This document shows positions 17,184 to 26,327 of a stretch of DNA of 64,000 nucleotides, in pieces. This DNA comes from Thermoleophilaceae bacterium (GTDB lineage: Bacteria > Actinomycetota > Thermoleophilia > Solirubrobacterales > Thermoleophilaceae). The notes beneath the pieces were generated by a model. That model did no database searches. It was not told where the DNA came from and saw only the letters and a list, made by a program, of their open reading frames with translations. Every line of letters begins with the position of its first letter. The stretch's first letter is position 1. The DNA lies in assembly GCA_014534235.1 (NCBI GenBank), contig JACVRW010000003.1, positions 1 to 64,000 of the forward strand, read 5' to 3'. A program made the position numbers and the translations under genes.

Positions 17184-18407
17184 CTAGACGTGACCCGCGC
17201 GCGGGCTTGCTCTCGCCTCCCCGAGCGCGCCGCGGACCACGGACGCCAAACGCTCCACCGCGGTCGCGAGCTCTCTCTCGCTCAGGTGGCTGAACGACAG
17301 CCGCAGCGTGTTGTGACCGCCCTCGCCGACGTGGAACGGCGGGCCGGGGACGTACGCCACGCCGGCGGCGAGCGCGGCCGGGCGCATGGCGAGCGCATCG
17401 AGCTCCTCCGGCAACGTGAGCCAGTCCAGGAACCCGCCCGTCGGCTCCGTCCAGTCAACCTCCTCGGGCATGTGGCGCCTCAACGCCGCCGAGAGAGCCG
17501 CCCAGTGCGAGGCATACAGCTTCCGCGCCGCCGGCAGGTGGCGCTCGAAGCCCCCGGCGCGACCGTACTCCTCGACCAGGCGCTGCCCGAGGCCGCCGGC
17601 GCACTGGTCCGTGTTCTGCTTGGCGGCGGCGAGCTCGGCGACCACGTCGGACGGCCCCGTCGCCCACCCGAGCCGCACGCCCGGGAAGAAGCTCTTGGAG
17701 AACGTCCCCGCCTGTAGCACGACGTCCGGGGCCAGCGACCACAGCGTCGCCAGCGACTCACCGTCGAAGGAGAGCTCGCGGTAGGCGACGTCCTCGAACA
17801 CCAGCACCCCATCGCGGCGGCACATCTCGACCAGCTCGCGCCGCCGGTCGAGGGGCACCGTCCGGCCCGTCGGGTTCTGGTAGTCGGGGATCGTGTAGAC
17901 GAACTTCGGGCGTAGGCCGGCCGCGAGACGCTCCGCGAGGAGGTCGACGCAGAGCCCGTCGTCGTCCATCGGGATCGCGACCACCTCGGCCTCCGCGCCG
18001 CCGAACGCCATCAGCGCGCCGAGATAGCTCGGCGCTTCCACGACGATGGTGTCGCCGGGATCGATCAGCGCCTGGCACATCAGCGCGATGCACTCCATCC
18101 CGCCGCTCGTGACGATCAGCTCGGCGCGCTCCGGGCGTCGGCCCTGCAGCCGCTCTTGGCGGTCGAGCAGGTAGTCGCGCACGCTCCCGAGCCCCTCCAC
18201 CGGCGTGTACTGCAGCGCTACGGCGCCGTCGTCGCGCACCAGCCGCGCGGTGATCTCTTCGACCTGGTCGGTTGGGAACGTCGCCGGGTTCGGGAAGCCT
18301 CCCGTCATCGACAGCACGCCCGGAGGCGTGCCGGCGAGGATCGTGCTCAGCTCGGCGCCCCCGCGCAGGTGTGTCCGGCGCGCGAACGCATGCCCGAAGT
18401 CAGCCAT
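17184..18407 (-). CDS. PLP-dependent aminotransferase, class I/II (2-aminoadipate/LysN-like)
   Basis: 407 residues. The fold type I core is complete: SGGMECIALMCQALIDPGD (100-118), the NPTG motif at 178-181, FEDVAYRELSF (205-213), and the PLP lysine K238 in GTFSKSFFPGVRLGW. The N-terminal GGFPNPATFP resembles the multi-substrate aminotransferases of the MocR/LysN group rather than aspartate transaminases. It likely transaminates a 2-oxo acid with glutamate, in the cytoplasm. It overlaps the upstream RraA-like gene by eight bases, so the pair is coupled. The co-occurrence suggests catabolism of an amino or keto acid whose product is split by the RraA-type aldolase, which is inference. Confidence 0.88.
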   Translation of the reverse strand: MADFGHAFARRTHLRGGAELSTILAGTPPGVLSMTGGFPNPATFPTDQVEEITARLVRDDGAVALQYTPVEGLGSVRDYLLDRQERLQGRRPERAELIVTSGGMECIALMCQALIDPGDTIVVEAPSYLGALMAFGGAEAEVVAIPMDDDGLCVDLLAERLAAGLRPKFVYTIPDYQNPTGRTVPLDRRRELVEMCRRDGVLVFEDVAYRELSFDGESLATLWSLAPDVVLQAGTFSKSFFPGVRLGWATGPSDVVAELAAAKQNTDQCAGGLGQRLVEEYGRAGGFERHLPAARKLYASHWAALSAALRRHMPEEVDWTEPTGGFLDWLTLPEELDALAMRPAALAAGVAYVPGPPFHVGEGGHNTLRLSFSHLSERELATAVERLASVVRGALGEARASPRAGHV

Positions 18408-19056
18408 CTACCCGGAACGCCAGCGCGCTCCGCTCCCCCCGGTCGAGCGCGGCCACGTGCTCGTCGTGGTTTGTCAGGTCGAGCAGCGCTTCACCGCGAG
18501 CCTGGGCTGCGAGGATCGCCCGCTCGCTGCGCGCGATCGACTCCGCGGTCTCGAGCGCGGCGACGATCCGGTCCGCAGGGGCGATGAGCAGGCCGTCGTC
18601 GTCGCCGAACACGATGTCGCCCGCGGAGACCTCGACGCCCCCGCAGGCGATCGTCCCGCCGAGCGCCGCCCGCGATACGGCCGTGCCCGACCGCGGCGTC
18701 GTGCCGCGCGCGAACACGGGAAGGCCGATGCGGCGCAGGCCGCGCAGGTCGCGGCAGAACCCGTCGTCGACGATCCCCGCCAGCCGCCGCCGGCGCGCCT
18801 CGGTGGCGATGAGCTCGCCGAAGACTGCGCGGGACCCCCCGTTCGTGGCGATCACGAGCACATCGCCGGGCGCGGCCTCGGCCACCGCGGTGATCACCGG
18901 GAGATGATCATCCTCGGCGACGACCGTGAACGCCCGCCCCGCCATGCGCATCTCGGGGATCATTGCGCGCACCGCGGGATCGACGACGGGCAGCGCCTTG
19001 TCGGCGTCCGAGAGCGCCGAGACGTCGATTTCGAGCAGCCGCTCGGGCAGATCCAT
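18400..19056 (-). CDS. RraA-family protein (HMG/CHA-type aldolase or oxaloacetate decarboxylase-like)
   Basis: 218 residues. The RraA core is clear: PGDVLVIATNGGSRAVFGEL, GIVDDGFCRDLRGLR, LPVFARGTTPRSG and the closing AGDIVFGDDDGLLI. These residues build the metal/pyruvate enolate site of the HMG/CHA aldolase group; true RNase E inhibitors lack the full set, so an enzymatic role is more likely here because RNase E-type control is not expected in this lineage. The substrate is unknown. It is first in a two-gene operon with the aminotransferase (8-nt overlap). Confidence 0.82.
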   Translation of the reverse strand: MDLPERLLEIDVSALSDADKALPVVDPAVRAMIPEMRMAGRAFTVVAEDDHLPVITAVAEAAPGDVLVIATNGGSRAVFGELIATEARRRRLAGIVDDGFCRDLRGLRRIGLPVFARGTTPRSGTAVSRAALGGTIACGGVEVSAGDIVFGDDDGLLIAPADRIVAALETAESIARSERAILAAQARGEALLDLTNHDEHVAALDRGERSALAFRVDG

Positions 19057-19136
19057 GCCGCAGAGCCTGCCACATGCGCGGCCGCTCGAGGCCTGCTCGA
19101 GGTAGATTGCCTAGTGGCGGGGCGGATCTCGACGCA

Positions 19137-19463
19137 TTACAGCTGCCGCGACGACCAGAGCAACGCGGCGAGCACGACCGAGGTCAGTCCCACCACCAGA
19201 CCTACGATCCAGCCTTCGACGTCCTGGCCCACCAGCACCGCGCCGAGGAGGACTGCGATGCCGACGATTCCCCCGGTCGCGACGAGGCGCATGAAGCCGC
19301 GCTCCACCTTGCTTCGACGACGTTCCCGGCCGGGCACCATGCCCTCGGGCCGCTCGCGCCGTCGCGCCTCGCGCTCCCGCCGCCGCGCCTCGCGCGCAGG
19401 GACCTCGGCCTCCGGCGGGGAAGGCTCGGGCGATGCGGGACGCTCGGACTCTGAGGCGGTCAC
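19137..19463 (-). CDS. Small membrane protein with basic cytoplasmic N-terminus
   Basis: 108 residues. Residues 1-55 are charged and low-complexity (Glu/Arg/Pro, ARRREREARRRERPEG), followed by two hydrophobic helices (about 60-80 GGIVGIAVLLGAVLVG and 85-105 IVGLVVGLTSVVLAALL). No family is recognised. A two-helix hairpin with both ends inside is predicted. It lies 9 bases downstream of the SnoaL-like gene on the same strand, so they may be cotranscribed. Confidence 0.65.
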   Translation of the reverse strand: MTASESERPASPEPSPPEAEVPAREARRREREARRRERPEGMVPGRERRRSKVERGFMRLVATGGIVGIAVLLGAVLVGQDVEGWIVGLVVGLTSVVLAALLWSSRQL

Positions 19464-19472
19464 ACCAAACAG

Positions 19473-19901
19473 CTACCGGAACCGCACGGCCGGAAACGCC
19501 CGATCAGGGGGGCGCGACCGGTCACTCACGGCCGGGCCCAAGGCCAGCTGGTGAAAGCGGTCGAGCGTGTCCTCGAGACCCCACACCGCCGAGATGCGGT
19601 CGCCCTCGAACGTGAAGAAGTAGACCTCGTCGACGTCGTCAAAGCGCCGACCACTCGGCGGGTGGCCGCGCCACTCGCCCTGGTGGGTACCGGAGCAGGC
19701 AAAGCGCCCGACCACAGTGTCGCCCTCGGCTACGAGCGCCACGGTGCGCATGGTGACGTCCGGAAACGAACGGCGAAAGGCGCCGAACCAGTCTCGCACG
19801 AAGCTCGCGATCTCGCGCCTAAAGAGCTCGTCGATGAGCTCCTCACGACCGCCGTTCACCGCCTCGTCGACAAAGCGGCGGACGACCACCTTCCGATCCA
19901 T
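19473..19901 (-). CDS. SnoaL-like / ester cyclase family protein
   Basis: 142 residues in the NTF2-like fold: KVVVRRFVDEAVNGG, DWFGAFRRSFPDVTM, GDTVVGRFACSGTHQGEWRG and EVYFFTFEGDRISAVWGLED follow the usual helix-cone and sheet order of SnoaL-type ester cyclases. Such proteins include polyketide cyclases but most homologues have no known substrate. I chose the ATG at 19901; longer versions run into unlikely Arg/Pro-rich sequence. Confidence 0.8.
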   Translation of the reverse strand: MDRKVVVRRFVDEAVNGGREELIDELFRREIASFVRDWFGAFRRSFPDVTMRTVALVAEGDTVVGRFACSGTHQGEWRGHPPSGRRFDDVDEVYFFTFEGDRISAVWGLEDTLDRFHQLALGPAVSDRSRPPDRAFPAVRFR

Positions 19902-20004
19902 GGTCAGCAGCCTACGCTCGTGCCGGGAAACAGCGGCGTCGAGCCTTCGCGCTCCGGGCAGCGAATCTGCACGCGGACAAGCTGGCGCGTTCGTTCGGGC
20001 CCTG

Positions 20005-20249
20005 TCACCGCCCCACAGCCCCGCGCCTCGCGGGCAGCATGATCGCGGCCATGGAGACCGCCAGGAAGCCGAACGCGGCAACCCGCGGCGCCAGGGCCGC
20101 CAGCAGCAGGACGAGCCCGGCGATCCGCGCCCAGAGGTCCTGGAAGCCCCGCGCCGGGACGGAGATGTCGAGCACGAGCAGCGTGATCGCGATCGCAAAG
20201 ACGCCGTCGCTCAGGCCTCCATCCTTCCGCTCTCGAAGCGGTCGGCCAT
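20005..20249 (-). pseudogene. TMEM175/DUF1211-like channel remnant
   Basis: The family's invariant first helix is present as SDGVFAIAITLLVLDISVP. The start MADRFESGRMEA lies in another frame (ATG at 20249-20247) and hits TGA at 20213-20211. One base is missing exactly where EAF-SDG should be encoded. After the first helix the sequence jumps to a short hydrophobic tail, about 80 residues in all compared with about 200 in intact members. TMEM175 proteins are potassium-selective channels; this copy cannot make one. It could be mis-annotated as an 84-residue protein. Confidence 0.7.
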
Positions 20250-20338
20250 GCCGCAGCATTCGTCCCGGCGCGCCGCTCTCGTCGCCGGCCGCCTCTCACC
20301 GGCCCTGACCGCCCGGCCGATGTGATGCACTCCCGTCC

Positions 20339-23300
20339 ATGAGCTCGCTGCCGTCTGCGCCGACCGTTTCAGGCCCGCCGGGCACCCTCGAGCGCTTCCA
20401 CCCCGCGGTCAGGACGTGGTTCGAACGGAGGTTTCCCGAGGGACCGACCGAGGCCCAGGGCGGGGGCTGGCCGGCGATAGCCGCGGGCCGGCACGCACTC
20501 ATCTGCGCGCCCACCGGCTCGGGCAAGACCCTCGCCGGGTTCCTCGCCGCCATCGACGCCCTCTACCGCGCCCACGAGGCCGGCGAGGCCATCGAGGGGA
20601 CCACTCGAGTCGTGTACCTGAGCCCGCTCAAGGCCCTCGCCGTCGACATCCACACGAACCTCGAGGAGCCACTCGCCGAGATCGCGGAGGTGGCCCGGGA
20701 GCTCGGCTATGAGCCGGCGCCGATCACGGTCGCGGTTCGGACCGGCGATTCCACCTCCTGGGAGCGGGAGATGATGATCCGCCGGCCGCCGAACCTCCTC
20801 GTCACGACGCCGGAGTCGCTGTACCTGTACCTGACCGCGGAGCGGTCGCGGGCCACCCTCGCCGCCGCGCAGACGGTCATCGTCGACGAGATCCACGCGC
20901 TCGCGCGCGACAAGCGCGGCTCGCATCTAACGCTTACGCTCGAGCGGCTCCAGGCCGTCACCGCGCGACCGTTCGTCCGCGTCGGGCTCTCGGCCACCGT
21001 CAAGCCGGTCGAGACCGCGGCCCGCCTGCTGGTCGGAGCGGGCGAGCCACTCCCCGCCGTCGTCGATAGCGGCCACCAGCGCCGCCTCGAGCTGGAGCTC
21101 GAGCTGCCCGACGGCGAGCTCGAGGCGGCGATTTCCGGGGACCAGTTCGGCGAGATCCTGGACCGCATCGCCGCCCACGTGGCGCGCCACCGCACGACGC
21201 TCGTGTTCGTCAACACCAGGAAGCTGTCCGAGCGAGTGGCCCATCAGCTCGGCGAGCGGCTGGGCGAGGATCAGGTGGCCGCCCACCATGGATCGCTGTC
21301 GCGGGAGCGCCGCCAGCGGGTCGAGTACCGCCTCCGGGCCGGCGACCTGCGCGCTCTGGTGGCCACCGCCTCACTCGAGCTCGGGATCGATGTCGGTCCC
21401 GTCGAGCTCGTGTGCCAGATCGGCTCGCCCCGCAGCATCGCGACCTTCCTACAGCGGGTGGGTCGGGCCAACCACCACCGCACCGGCGTCCCCCGGGGCA
21501 TCATGTACCCGACCACCCGAGACGAGCTGGTCGAGTGCGCCGCGCTGCTGGCCGCCGTGAGGCGGGGACGCCTCGACGCGCTCCACCCGCCTGAACAGCC
21601 GCTCGACATCCTGGCGCAGCAGATCGTGGCCGAGGCGGCGGCCCGGGGCGAAGACGGCGTCGGCGAGGACGAGCTGTTCGGCCTGGTCACCCGCGCCTGG
21701 CCATACCGGCGGCTCAGCCGGGAGGAGTTCGAGGAGGTGGTCGAGCTCGTGTCGGGCGGTATCGAGACGGGCCGCGGCCGGCGGATGGCCTATCTCCACC
21801 GTGACGGGGTGGGTGGGCGGCTCCGCGGCCGCCGCGGCGCACGCCTGACCACGCTCACCTCGGGCGGAGCAATCCCGGAGACCGGCGACTACCGCGTGCT
21901 CATGGAGCCCGGCGACGTCTTCGTCGGCACCGTAAACGAGGACTTCGCGATCGAGTCGTTCCAGGGCGACGTGTTCCTTCTCGGCAGCCATCCCTGGCAG
22001 GTCGTGCAGGTGACGAACGGCGTCATGCGGGTCCGAGACGCCACCGGCAGGCACCCCACGGTCCCGTTCTGGCTCGGCGAGGCGCCGGGACGCACCGACG
22101 AGCTGTCGCAGGAGGTGTCCCGGCTGCGAGCCGCGGTCGGGGAACGGCTCGACGTGGATGGTCGGGAGGCCGCCATAGCGGTCGTGCGAGAGCTCTCCGG
22201 TGTGGACGTCGTGGCCGCCGCGCTGGTCGTGGACTACCTCAGGGCCGGCCGGACCGGCCTGGGTGGCGTCCTGCCCACGCATGACGACATCGTGTTCGAG
22301 CGGTTCTTCGACGAGTCCGGCGGGATGCAGCTCGTAGTGCACGCCCCGCTGGGCGCCAGGCTCAACCGGGCGCTCGGTCTCGGCCTACGAAAGAAGTTCT
22401 GCCTGACCTTCGACTTCGAGCTCCAGGCCGCCGCGAGTGACGACGCGGTGCTCCTCTCGCTGGGCCCCCAGCACTCGTTCCCGCTCGAGGACGTGCCCGC
22501 CTTCCTTCGCTCCCGAAACGTGCGGGATGCCGTCTGCCAGGCCGTGCTCCGGAGCCCGATGTTCACCGCCCGTTGGCGCTGGAACCTCAACCGCTCGCTG
22601 GCCGTCCTACGCCGAAAGGGCGGCCGGCAGAACCCGTTCAACATCCAGCGCATGGAGGCGGCCGACCTGATGGCCGCCGTCTTCCCCTCGCTCGCGGCCT
22701 GCCAGGACAACGCCCCGGCCGGTCCGATCGAGGTCCCCGATCACCCGCTCGTGCGGGAGACGCTCGGCGACTGCCTCACCGAGGCGATGGACATCGCGGG
22801 CCTCGAGGCGCTCGTGCGGCGGTTGGAGGAAGGGACGGTTCGCCTCCACTTCGTGGACACCGTCGAGCCCAGCGTGCTGGCGCACGAGATCCTGAACGGC
22901 GCCCCCTTCACGTACCTTGACGAGGACGCCGAGATCGGCGAGCGCCGCTCGCGCGCGGTGCCGCTGCGCCGAGGCCTGCCGGTGGAGCCGCGCGAGCTGG
23001 GTCGCCTCGACCCGGACGCCGTCGAGCGCGTGTGTGCCGAGGCGATCCCCGACGTGCGCGACCCCGACGAGCTCCACGACGTGCTGCTCTCGCTTGTCGC
23101 CGCCCGGCCGCAGGACGAGTGGGCTGGCCACTTCGAAGCACTGGCGGCCGCCGGCCGGGCCTTCGAGGTTCACCTACCCGACCGAACGGACGTCCTATGG
23201 GCGGCCACCGAGCGCCGGCCCGAGACCGAGGCCCTCTTCCCCGGCGCCCGGTTCGTGCCCGATCACCCTCTCCCGCCGGGCCTCGTCCCGGTGCTCGACG

Positions 23301-24553
23301 CGGCGGCCGCGGACGAGGCGGCAGTTACGCTCGTCCGGGGCCATCTCGAGGTCTCGGGTCCGGTCACGACGGAGGATCTCGCGGCCGCCGCGGGGCTGCC
23401 GCCCTCCGCGGTGACCGCCGCCCTAGAGGCCCTTCGCGAGCGGGGATTCGCGGTCACCGGCGAGTTCGAGCCCGAGCGAGGTGAGCAGTGGTGCGCCCGA
23501 CGGCTATTGGCGCGCATCCACGGCTATACGCGCGAGCGCCGGCGGGCCGAGGTCCGTCCGATCAGCCGTGAGGAATGGGAGCGCTTCCTCGAGTCCTGGA
23601 GGCACGCCGCGCCCGGGACGCGGCTCCACGGCCGGTCCGGCCTCGCGGAGGTGATCGAGCAGCTCCAGGGCTTCGAGTGGCCGGCCGGCGCGTGGGAGCG
23701 GCTCTTCGCCGAGCGGGTCGAGTCGTACCGGCCCGAATGGCTCGATGACCTGTGTCTCTCGGGCGAGGTCGTATGGGGCCGGCTATCCGTGCTCGAGCCG
23801 GCCGTCGAGGGCGACGAGGCCGCTTCCCCGTCTCGCCTCTCGGTGAAGACGCCGTCCCGTCGGACGCCCATCACCTTCATGCTCCGGCAGGATCTCCCCT
23901 GGCTGCTCCAAGCCCACCGCGGCGAAGCGGCGCCGGCGGAGCCCGCGGGCGGCTGCGGGCGCGAGGTGCTCGACGCCCTGCGCGGCCGCGGCGCGCTCTT
24001 CCACTCCGACCTCCAGGCCGCCATCGGTCGCCTCCCGGCCGAGGTCGAGGAGGGCCTCTGGGACGGCGTCGCCCGCGGGCTGATCACCGCGGACGGCTTC
24101 AACGCTGTCCGCTCGCTCCTGAACGCCCGCGCCCGGTTCGCCCGCCGCCAGCGGCCCTACCCGCGCCCGGGCTCCCGTGGCCGGGGGGGGACATGGCGGC
24201 AGGGCGTGGAGGGCCGGTGGACGCTCCTGCCCGCCGTCGAGCCGGTCGTCGAGGTCGAGGAGCTGGCCGAGACCGTCGCCTCGCAGCTCCTGCTGCGATG
24301 GGCAGTGGTGTTCCGCGACGTCTACCTAAAGGAGCGGCTCGCGCTTCCGTGGCGGGAGATCCTCTGGGCCCTGCGCCGCCTCGAGGCCCGGGGACTCATC
24401 CGGGGCGGGCGCTTCGTCACCGGAGTGACGGGCGAACAGTTCGCCGCCGAGACAACCTTGCCGCTGCTGCGGCGAAGGCGTGCCGGGACCGAACGAACCG
24501 CCCGGGCGGCGGACCCGCGTCCATCGTCGGCTACCGGCCCGCGGCCCCCATAG
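20339..24553 (+). CDS. lhr: Lhr-type large DEAD/DEAH-box helicase
   Basis: 1404 residues. Motif I is APTGSGKT (residues 58-65, K63) after a Q-motif-like GPTEAQ. Motif II is DEIH in VIVDEIHALARDKRG (about 182), motif III SAT (about 220), and the second RecA domain has HHGSLSRERR and QRVGRANHH. This is the Lhr-core helicase arrangement, followed by the winged-helix and beta-barrel modules and a long C-terminal Lhr-CTD part (about 880-1404), matching the long actinobacterial form. Lhr is a 3'-5' ssDNA translocase and RNA:DNA helicase induced by DNA damage. The gene stands alone. The last ~25 residues are a Thr/Pro-rich tail. Confidence 0.93.
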   Translation: MSSLPSAPTVSGPPGTLERFHPAVRTWFERRFPEGPTEAQGGGWPAIAAGRHALICAPTGSGKTLAGFLAAIDALYRAHEAGEAIEGTTRVVYLSPLKALAVDIHTNLEEPLAEIAEVARELGYEPAPITVAVRTGDSTSWEREMMIRRPPNLLVTTPESLYLYLTAERSRATLAAAQTVIVDEIHALARDKRGSHLTLTLERLQAVTARPFVRVGLSATVKPVETAARLLVGAGEPLPAVVDSGHQRRLELELELPDGELEAAISGDQFGEILDRIAAHVARHRTTLVFVNTRKLSERVAHQLGERLGEDQVAAHHGSLSRERRQRVEYRLRAGDLRALVATASLELGIDVGPVELVCQIGSPRSIATFLQRVGRANHHRTGVPRGIMYPTTRDELVECAALLAAVRRGRLDALHPPEQPLDILAQQIVAEAAARGEDGVGEDELFGLVTRAWPYRRLSREEFEEVVELVSGGIETGRGRRMAYLHRDGVGGRLRGRRGARLTTLTSGGAIPETGDYRVLMEPGDVFVGTVNEDFAIESFQGDVFLLGSHPWQVVQVTNGVMRVRDATGRHPTVPFWLGEAPGRTDELSQEVSRLRAAVGERLDVDGREAAIAVVRELSGVDVVAAALVVDYLRAGRTGLGGVLPTHDDIVFERFFDESGGMQLVVHAPLGARLNRALGLGLRKKFCLTFDFELQAAASDDAVLLSLGPQHSFPLEDVPAFLRSRNVRDAVCQAVLRSPMFTARWRWNLNRSLAVLRRKGGRQNPFNIQRMEAADLMAAVFPSLAACQDNAPAGPIEVPDHPLVRETLGDCLTEAMDIAGLEALVRRLEEGTVRLHFVDTVEPSVLAHEILNGAPFTYLDEDAEIGERRSRAVPLRRGLPVEPRELGRLDPDAVERVCAEAIPDVRDPDELHDVLLSLVAARPQDEWAGHFEALAAAGRAFEVHLPDRTDVLWAATERRPETEALFPGARFVPDHPLPPGLVPVLDAAAADEAAVTLVRGHLEVSGPVTTEDLAAAAGLPPSAVTAALEALRERGFAVTGEFEPERGEQWCARRLLARIHGYTRERRRAEVRPISREEWERFLESWRHAAPGTRLHGRSGLAEVIEQLQGFEWPAGAWERLFAERVESYRPEWLDDLCLSGEVVWGRLSVLEPAVEGDEAASPSRLSVKTPSRRTPITFMLRQDLPWLLQAHRGEAAPAEPAGGCGREVLDALRGRGALFHSDLQAAIGRLPAEVEEGLWDGVARGLITADGFNAVRSLLNARARFARRQRPYPRPGSRGRGGTWRQGVEGRWTLLPAVEPVVEVEELAETVASQLLLRWAVVFRDVYLKERLALPWREILWALRRLEARGLIRGGRFVTGVTGEQFAAETTLPLLRRRRAGTERTARAADPRPSSATGPRPP

Positions 24554-24660
24554 CGGTCACCTCGGACCCCAGTCGGCGCGGACGGGGTCGGCTCGCCGGG
24601 CGCGACGAGCTCAGGGGGTTCCATACGTCGAGGCGGTCCGCAGCGTCGGGCTTCAGCACA

Positions 24661-25068
24661 CTACGGCGGGGGGTCAGCGCGATCAAGCTCGGCAACCAGC
24701 GCGCCGACCCGGCGGGCGATTTCGTCGCGGATGGCCCTGACCGTCTCGGGCGGCTCGCCGCTCGGGTCGCGCAGGTCCCAGTCGAGGTAGCGGCGGCCCG
24801 GGATGTACGGACACGCGTCGCCGCACCCCATGGTGACGACGACGTCGGCCCACTCGGCGTGCTCGTCGGTGAGCCGCTGCGGCACGCGGCCGTCGAGGCG
24901 GATCCCGAGCTCGTGCATGGCATCGACGACCTGGGGGTGCACTCGGTCGATGGGCGTCGTGCCCGCGGAGCGCGCGGTGTGGCGGCCGCCGGCGGCGCGT
25001 TCGAAGAGCGCCTGACTTATCTGCGAGCGTCCGGCGTTATGCAGGCAGACGAAGAGGACGTTGGCCAT
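24661..25068 (-). CDS. arsC: Arsenate reductase, LMW-PTP fold (thioredoxin-type ArsC)
   Basis: 135 residues. The phosphatase-like P-loop C-x5-R is present as C8-LHNAG-R14-S. The redox cysteines lie in the family's usual place as C82 and C86 (TMGCGDACPYIPG), and DWDLRDPSG at 97-105 carries the conserved aspartate. It reduces arsenate to arsenite, cycling disulphides with thioredoxin or mycothiol. The C82-x3-C86 spacing is shorter than the C82-x6-C89 of the S. aureus enzyme. It is divergent from arsR-arsM. A CATAAT box at 25082-25077 places the transcript start at or next to the ATG, so the mRNA may be leaderless. Confidence 0.9.
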   Translation of the reverse strand: MANVLFVCLHNAGRSQISQALFERAAGGRHTARSAGTTPIDRVHPQVVDAMHELGIRLDGRVPQRLTDEHAEWADVVVTMGCGDACPYIPGRRYLDWDLRDPSGEPPETVRAIRDEIARRVGALVAELDRADPPP

Positions 25069-25076
25069 CGACGGAG

Positions 25077-25082
25077 ATTATG
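25077..25082 (-). promoter_or_regulatory. Probable arsC -10 element
   Basis: CATAAT on the minus strand lies 8-9 bases upstream of the arsC ATG (25068). No good -35 is found 17 bases further up. The predicted start of transcription nearly coincides with the start codon. Confidence 0.45.
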
Positions 25083-25128
25083 TGCGCGCGTCCGCGATCA
25101 CCTCGCCGCCGCGGCCGAGGGTCATCTA

Positions 25129-25157
25129 TTGACAGCGATCACTTTAATTGGTATACG
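25129..25157 (+). promoter_or_regulatory. Near-consensus arsR promoter
   Basis: TTGACA (25129-25134) and TATACG (25152-25157) are separated by 17 bp. Transcription should begin about 25164-25165, exactly at the arsR ATG, with no space for a leader. An imperfect inverted repeat (ATCAC at 25138-25142 and GTGAA at 25157-25161) brackets the -10 box and is a candidate ArsR operator. Confidence 0.7.
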
Positions 25158-25164
25158 TGAATCT

Positions 25165-25518
25165 ATGGCCGTCGAGCTCGAGCTCGCACCGAAGCAGAAG
25201 CGCGTCGCCGGCGAGCCGTGCTGTGAGCCCGTCGCCTACCCGGACGTCGAGCTCGAGCGGGCCAAGCGCATGGCCCGCGTCGCAAAGGCGCTCGGCGACC
25301 CGATCCGCGTGCAGCTCATCGACGTCCTGCGAAAGCACGCCGGCAAGGTCTGTGTCTGCGAGCTCGTTCCGTTGTTCGACCTCTCCCAGCCCACGGTCTC
25401 GCACCACCTCAAGGTGCTGCGAGAGGCCGGCCTCGTCGACAGCGAGCGTCGCGGCTTGTGGGCCTACTACTACGTCATTCCCGACGCCCTGGAGGAACTC
25501 GCCGCATGGCTGAGCTGA
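25165..25518 (+). CDS. arsR: ArsR-family arsenite-responsive repressor
   Basis: 117 residues. The winged helix is typical: VAKALGDPIRVQLIDVLRKH, then LFDLSQPTVSHHLKVLREAGL. Candidate As(III) ligands are C63 and C65 (KVCVCELV) in the recognition-domain helix and a vicinal pair C19-C20 in the N-terminal extension. This resembles the alpha3-type CVC site with extra N-terminal thiols. Arsenite binding releases it from the promoter at 25129-25157. No Shine-Dalgarno is present and the promoter is so close that the mRNA is probably leaderless. Its 3' end overlaps arsM by 13 bases. Confidence 0.92.
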   Translation: MAVELELAPKQKRVAGEPCCEPVAYPDVELERAKRMARVAKALGDPIRVQLIDVLRKHAGKVCVCELVPLFDLSQPTVSHHLKVLREAGLVDSERRGLWAYYYVIPDALEELAAWLS

Positions 25519-26327
25519 CCGAGACCGACGTCCGCGAGCTGGTCCGCGACCGCTACGCCGCCGCGGCACGAGCGTCCGCCGAGGGGCGGGGCGGTGGTTG
25601 TGGCGGCGCGGCCGGCGCCTGTTGCGGCCCGGCGCCCGAGGCTCCGCGGAGCGACCAGGTCTTCGGCGGGACTTTGTACGGCCGCGACGCCGACGCCGCG
25701 CCGCCGGCCGCGGTAGAGGCCTCACTCGGCTGCGGGGTCCCGACCGCGGTCGCCGACCTCCACGAAGGAGAGACCGTGCTGGACCTTGGATCCGGCGGGG
25801 GCGTGGACGTGCTCATCTCCGCCCGTCGCGTCGGGCCGACCGGGAAGGCAATCGGTCTCGACATGACCGACGAGATGCTCAAGCTCGCACGAGCGAACGC
25901 CGCCGACGCCGGCGTCGAGAACGCCGAGTTCGTCAAGGGCTACATGGAGGACATTCCGCTGCCGGATGGATCGGTGGACGTCGTCATCTCCAACTGCGTG
26001 ATCAACCTCTCCGCCGACAAGCAGAAGGTCCTGCGTGAGGCCGCGCGCGTGCTCCGCCCCGGCGGGCGCTTCGCCGTGTCGGACGTGATCGCGGACCCCG
26101 ACATGGACGAGGCGACCCGCGCGGACATGGAGCAGTGGACCGGATGCATCGCCGGCGCGCTCACCCGCACAGAATTCGAGCGGGCGCTCGCCGACGCAGG
26201 CCTCGTGGACGTAGAAATCCACGAGACCCACCGCGTCCATGAGCACGCCGGCTCTGCAATCGTCCGCGCCCGTAAGCCGGCCGGGCGCCCCACCCTCACT
26301 TCACGACGCGATACTCGAGGTGGGTGA
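25506..26327 (+). CDS. arsM: Arsenite S-adenosylmethionine methyltransferase
   Basis: 273 residues. The SAM domain shows [20 protein letters not shown] (91-110) and [13 protein letters not shown]. Four conserved cysteines expected of ArsM are visible: C39/C40 (GACCGP), C76 (LGCGVP), C164 (SNCVIN) and C214 (TGCIAG). The enzyme binds As(III) through three thiolates and methylates it to mono- and dimethyl species that can volatilise. The ATG lies inside the end of arsR (13-nt overlap), so translation is coupled and expression follows arsenite. The last ~15 residues run 32 bases into the convergent DHFR-like gene. Confidence 0.93.
   Translation: MAELTETDVRELVRDRYAAAARASAEGRGGGCGGAAGACCGPAPEAPRSDQVFGGTLYGRDADAAPPAAVEASLGCGVPTAVADLHEGETVLDLGSGGGVDVLISARRVGPTGKAIGLDMTDEMLKLARANAADAGVENAEFVKGYMEDIPLPDGSVDVVISNCVINLSADKQKVLREAARVLRPGGRFAVSDVIADPDMDEATRADMEQWTGCIAGALTRTEFERALADAGLVDVEIHETHRVHEHAGSAIVRARKPAGRPTLTSRRDTRGG

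Noticed and set aside
19902..20260. An 84-residue hypothetical protein at 20005-20259 as an intact gene
   Set aside because: Its start is upstream of the real, frameshifted N-terminus; the sequence is a TMEM175-like remnant.
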